From Spiroplasma ixodetis Y32 (GTDB lineage: Bacteria > Bacillota_I > Bacilli_A > Mycoplasmatales > VBWQ01), in assembly GCF_030316605.1 (NCBI RefSeq), contig NZ_CP127039.1:1364001-1428000 (forward strand): a DNA stretch of 64,000 nucleotides, written 5' to 3'. Positions 22,387 through 30,907 of this stretch are shown piece by piece. Position numbers and translations under genes: made by a program. Position 1 is the first letter of the stretch. Each line of letters opens with the position of its first letter. Under the pieces are notes generated by a model, which was not told the DNA's origin, did not search any database, and saw only the letters and a list, made by a program, of their open reading frames with translations.

Positions 22387-22680
22387 TTACTCTTTTCATT
22401 TTTTAAATCATTTAACATTGATTGAACAAAATGCACGATTTTTAGGAATATTTAAAGTATTAAAAATTTGACCAGTTACTAAAATTTCATCATTTTTGTT
22501 TAATAAAATACATCGTCTATAAAATTTTGGGTTGTTAAAAATTAAAGTAACATAGTTTAAACCATTTCACTGACCTCGAACACTATAATATAATTCTTTA
22601 TTCCCTTTTTAGTAATATTTTCCTTCAATAGTTTTACTAAGTTTTACTGTTAATTTGACATAATTGGCTTTCTCTTTCAT
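22387..22680 (-). pseudogene. OB-fold/SSB-like small protein with one nonsense codon
   Basis: A 97-codon frame beginning MKEKANYVKLTVKLSKTIEG is cut by TAA at 22609-22611, then continues in the same frame as KGNKELYYSVRGQWNG to a TAA at 22387. Alternating beta-like segments and the TGQIFNTLN motif resemble a small OB-fold single-strand binding protein, weakly. It overlaps the end of the RuvC-like gene. A single base change would restore it. Confidence 0.5.
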
Positions 22681-23107
22681 TTTTATAATTCCTTAAATAA
22701 TATTGAATGTGCTTATATGCATCATGTTCATGTTTTGTAAATTTTATATTTCCTTTATAATTTTCTATTTTAGTTTTATTTTTTGGTTCGCTTTCTTGAA
22801 AATCTCAATTCATAACGTCTTCTACTAATACCATTAATGCACCAATAATTTTAGGAGTTGCTAATGGATTAGTTAATAATTGTTTTGAACTTAAAAAGAA
22901 ATTTTCTACAATAACTAATATTTTTTTATTATTAGAATGTTTTTTAATTAATAAAAAGTATTCTTTATACAAATTTTTGCTTTCTAAAACAGTTTTTGTT
23001 TTAAATGTTTCATTAAAGATAATATTATTCATTTCATTTGAATATATAACGATTCCATTACTACCAATACCAGCAGGGTCAATACCAATAATTAAGTCAT
23101 ATTGCAT
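22637..23107 (-). CDS. RuvC-like Holliday-junction resolvase
   Basis: 156 residues. The first acidic site is in LIIGIDPAGIGSNGIVIY (D11), a Glu in ILVIVENFF (E68 region), and a late HEHDAYKHIQYYL segment resembles the C-terminal acidic/His part of RuvC-fold nucleases. Phage members cut branched recombination intermediates before packaging. It overlaps neighbours on both sides (the TAA of the preceding gene overlaps its ATG), typical of tight phage operons. Confidence 0.7.
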
Positions 23108-23403
23108 TATTCAAAGTTACCATTTTTAATTTTTTCTTGTAATTTCATTATTAATTTAAGTTTTCAATTACTAATATTAATTTTAATTACATCACTAATA
23201 TCATCTTTAAGTAATTCCATAAATTCATTTTCAAGATAATTAATTAAATTTTCCTTATATTGAGTAATTACTTCTTTTTTAAAATTTTCTCTTAATTTTT
23301 CTATATTATTTAAATGTTGCTTTGTTATTTCTTTACTAAGTTTTTTATTATATTCACTAATAATTTTTTGGTCTTTGCAAGAAAATGGTTTTTCTTTATC
23401 CAT
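23107..23403 (-). CDS. Coiled-coil protein of unknown function
   Basis: 98 residues, highly charged helices (MDKEKPFSCKDQKIISEYNK...), no membrane span. Its TAA overlaps the ATG of the RuvC-like gene. Possibly a DNA- or protein-binding accessory; not recognised. Confidence 0.5.
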
Positions 23404-23566
23404 ACTTATACCTCCTACTTAACCTAATATTTAAAATACAGTCATAACAAATTGCTTTACTATTTCTATCTCTTAAAAAATATTTTCTTGTTTTTATATC
23501 ATTAGTATTAAAGAATAAATAATCTAATTTATTTTGTTTACATGTTCAACAAAAATACTTTTTCAT
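23396..23566 (-). CDS. Small zinc-ribbon protein
   Basis: 56 residues with CWTC near the N-terminus and CYDC near residue 41, spaced as a zinc ribbon. It overlaps both neighbours (30 bases upstream, 8 downstream). A 5' fragment of a homologue survives at 42839-42897. Probably DNA or RNA binding. Confidence 0.55.
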
Positions 23567-24056
23567 TATGAGTTGAAATTTCCTTATAAGAAGTAACTAT
23601 ATAATTAATTGGTAAATCATCATGTTTATATGGATTATTTATTTTAAAACCTTTTCTGTTTTCTTCTCACGTAATGTTATATTTAAAACAAGGATTAGTA
23701 ATTTTAGTTTTGTTATCTGTTATTTCACCCATAAATCAACTATTATGCTGTTCATAAAATGTTAATGGTTCAAGTTTTATATTATTAAGATAATATTCTT
23801 TTGGAGCGGTTGGTTTATTAACAGTTATTTTTTGGTCTTTAATATATGGTTCTAATAATTTTATTAATTCATTACCACTTAATTCTCTTTTAATATTTTC
23901 TAAATTAAAAACTCAATATGTGTAACTGTTGTCAATAATAAAAGAATTATTTTTAATCATTCATTTTGGAAGTGATAATTTATATTTAACATAATCAATA
24001 AGAATAGATTGTGGTTTATCTTTAACAATTTGTTCTTTTTTAAATTCTATTTGCAT
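23538..24056 (-). CDS. First gene of prophage A minus-strand operon, unknown function
   Basis: 172 residues (MQIEFKKEQIVKDKPQSI...), no recognised family, rich in aromatic residues in the middle. It starts AGGAAAGG(ATT)4 bases upstream. A pseudogene copy, identical in length and almost identical in sequence, lies at 42349-42867. The shared 5' leader includes a 9-bp dyad. Being first after a conserved leader, it may be an early regulator. Confidence 0.55.
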
Positions 24057-24071
24057 AATAATCCTTTCCTA

Positions 24072-24105
24072 ATATGTTCTGTTGCTTCTAGCATAAAGAA
24101 CATAT
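24072..24105 (-). promoter_or_regulatory. Conserved leader with 9-bp dyad upstream of the 172-residue gene
   Basis: ATATGTTCT at 24072-24080 is mirrored by AGAACATAT at 24097-24105, with a 16-base loop. The same dyad and about 75 flanking bases recur at 42300-42333 before the duplicated gene. It could be a mRNA leader hairpin or a repressor site. The perfect stem shows a hairpin or palindromic operator is real; which one is inference. Confidence 0.5.
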
Positions 24106-24648
24106 AATTTGATTTTTAGATTATTAATAATACTATTATTCGTTTTATTCATTCCATGAAAAATGGGCTCAAAAATAAATTGTGAAATTTTAAAAAACAT
24201 TGAGGCATTCGATTCAATATTTATTTAATTTGCGTTAAGCAAATTAATATTTTAATTGAACCGGCACCGCTCAATTTTTTTTGGGCGCATAACTTTAATG
24301 GATAGATTCATAAAATAACAAAGAACGATATAACTATCGTTCTTTTTTTGTTAAAAGATTAAAACTTAATAAAACTGTCGTAGAAGTCAAATAGTGAGTA
24401 CTTTATGTAAATACTTCTATATCAGAATAAAAGAGCATTTAATGTTAAGCAAGTTAAAATGTTACACTCTATCGCTTAATGTAATTATAGATTAATTTGA
24501 ATAGCCTTATTATGGCTCAGTAAATACCCCATTAATCTAATTAATAATTACATTTGTATTATTTAAAAAATAGGGGGTTTTATATATAAATACATACCTC
24601 ATTAACAATATCATAACACAATAAAAAATTAAAAGGAGAAAAATAAAT
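24106..24648. other. Divergent intergenic region with several hairpins (early-operon control region)
   Basis: No gene found. It holds a hairpin TAATTTGC/GCAAATTA (24226-24246), a nested ATTGA..CGG..CCG..TCAAT hairpin just after, a terminator at 24321-24349, a long stem built from TGTAATTAT-AGATTAAT near 24480 and its complement near 24530-24553 enclosing an AGCC/GGCT hairpin, and a CCCC/GGGG pairing just before the plus-strand operon. It likely contains promoters of both divergent operons and possibly a structured RNA. Confidence 0.45.
24321..24349 (+). terminator. Intrinsic terminator hairpin
   Basis: Stem AAGAACGATA/TATCGTTCTT with a short loop, followed by TTTTTTG. It is inside the divergent spacer, so it would end a short plus-strand transcript that no gene explains. 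Confidence 0.65.
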
Positions 24649-24858
24649 ATGAAATATGTTTACTTATTAAAATATGAAGTTAATTATACTAATCAAATAA
24701 AATATAAAGTTTTTTCTACAATTGAAAATGCTAATAATTATCATCTAAATTATAAACATCATTTAATCAAAGATGCTTTTATTGAAAAATATGAAATATT
24801 AGTAATGGAATTAGACATAAATTTAAATAATAAGGAATTAAATAAAAAACTTAATTAA
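24649..24858 (+). CDS. First gene of the plus-strand early operon, unknown function
   Basis: 69 residues (MKYVYLLKYEVNYTNQIKYK...), predicted mixed alpha/beta, no motif. Ribosome-binding site AAGGAG. The run of genes from here to 27512 overlaps or abuts, so it is one transcript. Confidence 0.6.
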   Translation: MKYVYLLKYEVNYTNQIKYKVFSTIENANNYHLNYKHHLIKDAFIEKYEILVMELDINLNNKELNKKLN

Positions 24859-24875
24859 TGAAAGGAAAAATATTT

Positions 24876-24998
24876 ATGGAATATAGAGAATATAGAATGA
24901 TTGGTTCTTGTGATAAATGTAGAAAACAATCTTCTTTTGGTAATAAATTATGTAATAAATGTTTTTGAATATTAATAGGTAGAAATAAATATGACTAA
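24876..24998 (+). CDS. Small zinc-ribbon protein
   Basis: 40 residues with CDKC and CNKC pairs, a typical minimal zinc ribbon. Its stop overlaps the next start by 8 bases. Too short for many gene callers; supported by the site AAAGGA and the cysteines. Confidence 0.55.
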
Positions 24999-25644
24999 AT
25001 TAATTTTTAAAAAAGAAACTCATCAATATTTTTTAGATGATAAAGAATTAATATCAGTTTCTATAATTATTGATAATTATTTAGGTTTTGGATATAGTCA
25101 TATAGCCCCAGAAGTATTAAAAAATGCTTCAGTTCGTGGTAAATGAGTTCATAAACTTAATGAATTATATTTACAAAATATTAATGAAGAAAATATTATT
25201 AATAATTTATTAAAAAAAATAAAACCATTAACTAATAATATAAATTATTCTTATTGTAAAAAATCACTTATGTTTTTAAAAGAAAAATTTAAAGATAAAA
25301 ATAATTATGAATTTATTATTGAAAAACCTATTGCTGATAGTGTAATTGCAGGAACACCAGATTTAGTTTATTTAAATAAAAAAGAAAATAAATATTATTT
25401 AGTAGATTATAAAACTTATGCTTATATTGATGAAGATAAACTAAAAAGAATTAAATTACAATTAACTGCTTATTATTGTATGTTACTTGCTAATGGTATA
25501 AGTACATGTAATAAAACCTATGTTTATTTAACTAATAAAAATACTCAGCAAGAAATAAAAATAGAAATAACAAATGAATTAATAATTGAATGAATGAATG
25601 CAAAAACAAAATATTTTAAAGGAGAAAATAAAAATGGAATATAA
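24991..25644 (+). CDS. PD-(D/E)XK superfamily nuclease (RecB/lambda-Exo-like)
   Basis: 217 residues. The fold's active-site signature is visible: GTPDLVYL (first Asp), YLVDYKT (D-x-K) and LQLTAYYCML (QxxxY). Such phage exonucleases chew DNA ends to make single strands for annealing by RecT. The recT gene is 0.9 kb downstream in the same operon, supporting a Red-like recombination pair. The start ATG overlaps the zinc-ribbon gene. Confidence 0.75.
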
Positions 25645-25864
25645 ATTGGAATATTGTAAAAATAAAAAATGTAACTTTAATGAATTATTAGTTAAAAATC
25701 TTAATGCTAGAATTGAATTTTTAGAATATCAAATTGAAGAAATTAATTTAAATCAACTAAATTTATGAGAATTAGATGTTTTAAGAGGTCAAATTAAAGA
25801 ATTAAATATTTTAAAAAATAATATTAAAGAATCATTAAGAAGGGTTAGAGAATGAAATGAATAG
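25634..25864 (+). CDS. Small coiled-coil protein
   Basis: 76 residues, with a CKNKKC pair at the N-terminus and a long charged helix (heptads of Leu/Ile). It overlaps both neighbours. Unknown function; may partner one of the recombination proteins. Confidence 0.5.
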
Positions 25865-26078
25865 AAAAGTAAAAAAAATTATTTGTGCTACATCAGTAAT
25901 CACAGATGAACAATGAAATTATGAAGAAATAAAAGATAACTTATTAGGTATATTATTAAGTTTTAAAAATGAAATTCAATATAAAAATTGAAATAAAATA
26001 GTAAAAAAAGAATTTAAAGAAAATGATATAGATTTTATTTTTAAATTTAAATTAAAAAAGAATGATAAAAATGATTAA
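25857..26078 (+). CDS. Small protein of unknown function
   Basis: 73 residues (MNRKVKKIICATSVITDEQW...), basic ends, two in-frame TGA codons. ATG overlaps the previous stop region by 8 bases. Confidence 0.5.
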
Positions 26079-26265
26079 TGAAAAAACAATTAAGGAAAAA
26101 ACTATTTATTCTTGTAATTCAATTGAATTTGATAAGTTACCACAAAAATTAGATAGTAACCAAAATAATTGAATTGTTATTAATAGTCATTTAATAGTTA
26201 ATCCTAGTAAAAATATTGAAGTACATTTAGATAATAGATTTAAAGGAGTTAAAAAATGAAGGTAG
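26071..26265 (+). CDS. Small protein of unknown function
   Basis: 64 residues (MINEKTIKEKTIYSCNSIEF...). It overlaps the preceding stop by 8 bases and the following start by 10. No motif. Confidence 0.5.
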
Positions 26266-26453
26266 TTAATACTAAAAAATTACCAATATGAGCAAAGATA
26301 TTATTGTCACCAATAGCACTATTGTTTATTCCATTATTAATAATTGGTTTTATATTAACTTTCATTGGTGGAATATTAACTTTTATTAGTGGATTTATAA
26401 ATTGTTTAATATTTAAAGAAATTGAAATTACAAAGGAAGAAACTTATGGATAA
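26256..26453 (+). CDS. Small membrane protein, two hydrophobic spans
   Basis: 65 residues: basic start (MKVVNTKKLPIWAK) then a long hydrophobic region of two likely spans. Overlapping starts and stops on both sides. Unknown function. Confidence 0.55.
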
Positions 26454-26553
26454 ATCAATTTTAATTTTATTAAAACATATAGGCAAAATTAATAAAAAAT
26501 TAGATGAAATTTTAGAATTATTAAATAAAAAAGGAGAACAAAGTAATGAATAA
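26446..26553 (+). CDS. Very small helical protein
   Basis: 35 residues (MDKSILILLKHIGKINKKLD...), amphipathic. Supported by overlap with both neighbours (8 bases each) and continuous coding character; function unknown. Confidence 0.45.
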   Translation: MDKSILILLKHIGKINKKLDEILELLNKKGEQSNE

Positions 26554-27370
26554 TAATACTAAAAATGAATTAAAAATTCCAAATATTATTAAAAATAATA
26601 AAGAAGAATTATTAAAATTTAGAAATTATTATGAAATGATTAGAAATTCTAGTAAAGACTTAAAAACTGTTAATCAACAAAATTTAATTAATGCGTTAAT
26701 AAATTTATATAAATTAAATCTTTCTATTAATCCAATTAAAAAAGAATTAGCATTAATACCTTATCGTGATGAATTACAAGTACAAATACAAGAAGATGGT
26801 TGATTAACATTATTACAAAGAACTGGATTAGTTGTTGATTTTCAAAGAGAAAAAATAACATCAGCACATAGATTTAATAAAGAAAATAATAAATGAGAAA
26901 TTAATCCAGCATTAATTTTTGAAAGAAAAAATATTAATACAATTGGTTATTATTGTTATATTTCACTTTTAGATAAAAATGGTAAAATTAATAATTTTTA
27001 TAAAGGAATGACCACTGAAGAATGTCAAGAATGAAGAAAAAAATTTAGTAAAACTAAAAGTGAAGATAGTCCTTGAAATACTAGTTTTGACCAAATGGCT
27101 TTAAAAACTGTAGTTAAAGCATTAATTAGAGAAATTAATAAAACACCAATTATAGTATTAAATAATCAAGATGATATTAATTTAGCACTTCAATTAGACC
27201 AAGGTGTAGTAATTGATGAAGAAACTATTGCTTATAAAGATAATACTGGTGAAGAAGTTAAAATTATTAATTCAAATAATGATATCGATAATACTGATAT
27301 AAATTCTACTTTATCTAAATTAAAAGAATTAGAAAAAGAAGAAGAAATTATAGAAAATTTTGAAGTTTAA
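26546..27370 (+). CDS. recT: RecT-family single-strand annealing recombinase
   Basis: 274 residues under code 4. The RecT/Bet-type conserved block is visible: NPIKKELALIPYRDELQVQI, DGWLTLLQRTG, and FDQMALKTVVKALIREI, with a Glu/Asp-rich C-terminus. It anneals complementary single strands made by the partner exonuclease (24991-25644). Site AAAAAGGAG upstream. Intact; an acidic tail after residue 230 is typical of the family. Confidence 0.85.
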
Positions 27371-27371
27371 T

Positions 27372-27512
27372 ATGAATAAAGAAAAATTAATTATTTGATT
27401 AAATAAACAAATTAGTATTTGTTTATGTGATTCTTTAAAAGAAGCAGGTAAACTTACTGCTTATTATAAAGTACTTGAATTTATAGAAAATGGTGAATTT
27501 GATAATGTTTAA
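27372..27512 (+). CDS. Small protein after recT
   Basis: 46 residues (MNKEKLIIWLNKQISICLCD...). The ATG is 1 base after the recT stop. Last gene before the hammerhead-containing spacer. Unknown function. Confidence 0.5.
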
Positions 27513-27523
27513 TATTTAGGCAT

Positions 27524-27584
27524 TTGACATATACCTTTTTTGACTCCTATTCCCTATTTTTTATTCTTGCTTAAAATATGTCAA
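27524..27584. repeat. 9-bp inverted repeat with pyrimidine-rich loop just upstream of the ribozyme
   Basis: TTGACATAT (27524-27532) and ATATGTCAA (27576-27584) are perfectly complementary, and the outer CAT/ATG may extend the stem. The loop of about 43 bases is C/T rich (CCTTTTTTGACTCCTATTCC). TTGACA also equals a consensus -35 box, but no good -10 follows. It could be a hairpin, a promoter or both. Confidence 0.5.
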
Positions 27585-27617
27585 TGTAAGTCCTAATTAC
27601 AATTTTATATCTATACA

Positions 27618-27696
27618 GAACGAAACTATAGAATTATTAAAATTGGATAACATTATAATTCTATAGTCCACCGTAGTAAACGGTGCTGATGAGTTC
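27618..27696 (+). ncRNA. Type II hammerhead self-cleaving ribozyme
   Basis: All core elements occur in the right order. Stem II 5' strand GAAC (27618-27621), G12-A13-A14 = 27622-27624, stem III ACTATAGAATTA (27625-27636) paired over 12 bp with TAATTCTATAGT (27656-27667), cleavage-site nucleotide C17 at 27668 (GTC context), stem I CACCG (27669-27673) with CGGTG (27681-27685) and loop TAGTAAA. The conserved CTGATGA follows at 27686-27692, then stem II 3' strand GTTC (27693-27696). Stem II is open, so this is the type II permutation. Predicted cleavage is between 27668 and 27669, about 46 bases before the next ATG. Confidence 0.9.
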
Positions 27697-27714
27697 ATAA
27701 AAGGAAGTGAAATA

Positions 27715-27964
27715 ATGAGAAACATTAGAACTGAATGATTTTATAATGAAAAAAGTCCTAAAGAAGTAAAATGTCCAACAGTAGGATTATTAAAAAATAA
27801 ATGAAGATGCTTTATGTTATTTATTAGCATTAAATTTATATCCAAAATTATATCCACAAGATATTTTTTATAGTTATATTTTAGAAAATCAGCAAACTGG
27901 ATATTTAATTATTTGTGGTAATAATAGAGATACTATTGGGGACATATGAAATTTAAATTTATAA
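27715..27964 (+). pseudogene. Small gene just after the hammerhead, one frameshift
   Basis: From ATG 27715 (site AAGGAAG) the frame gives MRNIRTEWFYNEKSPKEVKC and later shifts near the A-run at 27795-27805. After a one-base adjustment the reading is EDALCYLLALNLYPKLYPQD to a TAA at 27962. Codon use supports a single original gene of ~80 residues. The frameshift may be a sequencing slip in AAAAAATAAAT or a real lesion. Function unknown. Confidence 0.5.
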
Positions 27965-27979
27965 AAGGAGAATAAATTA

Positions 27980-28153
27980 ATGACGTTTTGATATTAATTT
28001 ACACATTGATTTTACCTAAGTAAATGAGAATTGATGAACGTACCTATATGATATCAAATAGTTACTAGTTTAATAATATTAGGCACAATTGGTTTAATTT
28101 TAGCAATTATTGGTTTAGGGTATCTAATATATTTAAAAATAAAAGGAGAATAA
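27980..28153 (+). pseudogene. Small membrane protein gene, early nonsense codon
   Basis: ATG 27980 reads five codons then TAA (27995-27997) and continues in frame as FTHWFYLSKWELMNVPIW and a hydrophobic helix (IVTSLIILGTIGLILAIIG), ending KIKGE at a TAA at 28151. An internal ATG (MNVPIW) could still produce the 39-residue membrane peptide. Site AAAAGGAG. Confidence 0.45.
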
Positions 28154-28156
28154 AAA

Positions 28157-28996
28157 ATGCCAAATACAGAAAATTCACAATCAAATTATACTTTATTAAA
28201 ATTAATAAGAACTGGAATAGCACCATTATCAGCAATGATTGGTACATCGGCTTATTATGGTCAATTAATTGGAAATCCTATATTAGGTAGTATAAATGCT
28301 TTATTATTTTCTAAAAAATTAGGAATTGATATTTGAAATCTTAATCAAATGCCTAGCACAAAAACTAAATTATTAAATAGTTCTAAAAAAATATTATTAG
28401 GTTTAGGAACCATAGGTTTAGTTAATTATGAAAAATTTACTAATGCTGATATTAATCCTAATCCAACAGAAAGTCCAACAACGACTACAACAGTAGACCC
28501 ATTTCCAGATTTATTATTCAGTACAAATAATAACAGTATTGATAATCATTTAATGGATTGAGATACATTTATTAGTCTTAATTCATATGGTATTGCTAAT
28601 TTAATTGCTGGAATTACTGAAATAATTCCAAGTAAATTTGAAACAATTAGAAAAATAGCAAATATGGCTACTGGTGGTTGTTTAATATCAAGTGGTGTTG
28701 CTATGGGCATTAATAATGATTTTACTAATGCTTATGCTATTCCGACAATAGTAGCAGGAGCAAGTGAAATTATCCATAATTTATTACCAATGGAAATTAA
28801 TCATGTTAATACTGAAATGCAAGAAACACCATTTACAAATGAACATGCTAATTTAATTAATAATACTGAGCAAGAATATGAAAGACAAAGACAAACTTAT
28901 GGTTCAAATGATAGTATTGATAGTTTAACTAGTGATGTTTTATATGAAAGAAGACCAGTATATGCTTCAACTACTGTACCAATAAATAGAATATAA
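28157..28996 (+). CDS. Membrane protein with Pro/Thr linker (second copy)
   Basis: 279 residues, paralogue of the minus-strand gene at 21140-21970: same start (MPNTENSQSNYTLLKLIRTGI), Thr-rich linker (PTESPTTTTTVDPFPD) and ATGGCLISSGVAMGINND segment, but a different C-terminal tail with Tyr/Arg/Gln-rich sequence. Likely a virion or host-surface membrane protein; no family recognised. Intact. Confidence 0.6.
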
Positions 28997-28997
28997 A

Positions 28998-29018
28998 AAT
29001 GCCTTTAGTAGGCATTTT
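28998..29018. terminator. Bidirectional terminator between convergent operons
   Basis: AAAATGCCT/AGGCATTTTT hairpin with a 5-base loop. It sits between the 28996 stop and the 29021 stop of the opposite-strand operon and can serve both. Confidence 0.75.
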
Positions 29019-29020
29019 TA

Positions 29021-29227
29021 TTAATAAATACTTTTAACTTCTGTTTGTTTATTAATAGAATTTAATTTACTTTGTAATTTATTAATTTTATTTTGTTTTT
29101 TAATTTCTTTTTTATTAGGGTCTGTTAAAGATTTACCAAATGCAACTAATGCTTTTCCTAATTTAATTAAAACATAACCTCCATTAATACATAAATTAGC
29201 AACTATAATGATTGTTGTAGTATCCAT
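29021..29227 (-). CDS. Holin-like small membrane protein (prophage B)
   Basis: 68 residues: an N-terminal hydrophobic helix (TTTIIIVANLCINGGYVLIK) then a basic coiled tail (KKQNKINKLQSKLN). Last gene of the prophage B late operon, a usual place for lysis genes. The role is inferred from topology and place. Confidence 0.5.
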   Translation of the reverse strand: MDTTTIIIVANLCINGGYVLIKLGKALVAFGKSLTDPNKKEIKKQNKINKLQSKLNSINKQTEVKSIY

Positions 29228-29244
29228 ATTAAATCACCACCTTT

Positions 29245-29367
29245 CTAAAATATTTGATTAATTTTTAATACAATTTTTACAATAATAAATATGACTAATC
29301 CAGCGACTGCAGAAGATAATAAAACTCCAATTAAACCTAATATAATTTTTATAATTTTAAAAAACAT
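29245..29367 (-). CDS. Small hydrophobic protein, copy of the prophage A gene
   Basis: 40 residues, MFFKIIKIILGLIGVLLSSA and a second Ile-rich span ending KINQIF, nearly the same as 14329-14451. Only a few substitutions (IW to FF, T to V). Its conservation in two otherwise different prophages suggests a functional role. Confidence 0.65.
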   Translation of the reverse strand: MFFKIIKIILGLIGVLLSSAVAGLVIFIIVKIVLKINQIF

Positions 29368-29371
29368 AATA

Positions 29372-30907
29372 TTATTCCTGTAATTCTTCTAATTTTCATA
29401 CATTCCCTTTTAAATTACCTTTTCCAGTATAAATAGTAATCCATTTTGCATGTTGAACTGATAAAATTACTATATTAGCAATATCATTAAAGGTTTGTAT
29501 TGGCACACCAGCAATTTTTTTATCAGTTATAATAAATTCTTGAATAGTATAAACTGGATTATATATACTTCAAGAATAATAAACTCTATAATGTTTATTT
29601 TCTTGAAAATCATAAGTAATTTGTCAATTATCTCATTTATTTTTTTCTCTTGTTCCTACTTCTTTTCAATTTGAACTACTTGGACTTGGTTGTGGTTGTT
29701 TTTCTAATATTTCATTAATTGCTTGTAATAATTTTTTATTTTGAGTTTTTAATATTTTATATTCATTATTTTCTAATAAATCCTTACAAAGTAATGAATT
29801 TTCTTCATCATTTAGTAAAATTTCATTTGTTTCAGTATTATATTTAAAATAATCATTTGAAAATTTTTCATCTTTTATTTTTTCTTTTAATTCATTAATA
29901 GCACCCGCAATAGTTTTATCAGTAGTTTCTAAATTAGGAATTTCTTGACTTACAGCATTTATTTGAAATGCAATAGGAAATTGTGATTTTGTATCTTCTA
30001 ATTTTTTATCAACTTCTGGTTTTGTATAATAATTAGTTGGGTCAACTCCACCACCAGTAGCACTAATAGTATTAGTATCTTTATCAATTTTAATATTCTC
30101 ACCAGCGATTAATTTATCTTGTTTTTTATCTAATAAAGTATCAACATATACTTTATTGGTTGCATCAGTTAAAAATGTAGGTGTACCAACATCAATTATT
30201 CTTTTATCATTAGCAGAAATACCTTTATCATCTTTTGAATTTATAAAATTAGGATTATCTTTATTAACTTCTCATAATGAATCAATATTACTATCAACAT
30301 TAAATTTTAATTTAGGAATAGTATCACTAACATCATCTATTTTTATACCAGTACCAGCAATTAATCCTTCTTTTCGTAAAAATGTTTTATTACCAGAATC
30401 TCATGTTATTACTCTTGTATCACTTTCATCAAAAATACTAGGTGTATTAAAATTATCTATATTACATGAAATAGGATTATTAATTGCTTTTCTTGGAGTA
30501 TGTAAATTTGCTTGTTGTAATAAATTATATACTTCCATTAAAACATAATCTGGTTCACTTGGTGGACTAATACTACTTGATAAACCATTACCACTAATAG
30601 AAACAGAACTTCTTATAAATGCCATTCCATCAGTTAAATAATATATAGTCATTCTTGCAGTTGCTCTTTTAACTAATTGTTGTTGAGTTTCATTAAGATT
30701 TTTAAATCCTATTATTTCAATTTGATTACCAGTAATAGTATTAATTCTTTCACTTGATATAGCAATTGCCATAATAGTAAAATCAGTTTTAGTATTATCA
30801 GTAGTAGTTTGGTCAGCATCTGGTATAAAACCATATATAGTTTTTAAATCATCTTTTGTAATATAATTTAAATTTACATTTCAATCAATATTATTTTTGT
30901 TTTCCAT
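29372..30907 (-). CDS. Baseplate/tail-fibre-like protein (prophage B)
   Basis: 511 residues, intact. It begins MENKNNIDWNVNLNYITKDD and has repeated 'YVDTLLDKKQDKLIAGENIKI' and 'YYTKPEVDKKL' phrases like tail-fibre/baseplate proteins of Gram-positive phages. The last ~170 residues (from INAVSQEIPNLETTDKT) are nearly identical to the C-terminus of the broken prophage A fibre, while the front part is unrelated. Binds host surface, by analogy. Confidence 0.7.

Noticed and set aside
27780..27810. Programmed -1 shift at AAAAAAT in the gene after the hammerhead
   Set aside because: A -1 slip there would run into TAA; the continuing frame is +1, so a one-base insertion or base-calling error is more likely.
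30156..30548. A 130-codon plus-strand frame over the prophage B fibre gene
   Set aside because: Antisense to an intact conserved gene; no ribosome-binding site and composition is a mirror of the real frame. The same holds for plus-strand frames at 36213-36503, 56841-57098 and 61074-61265.
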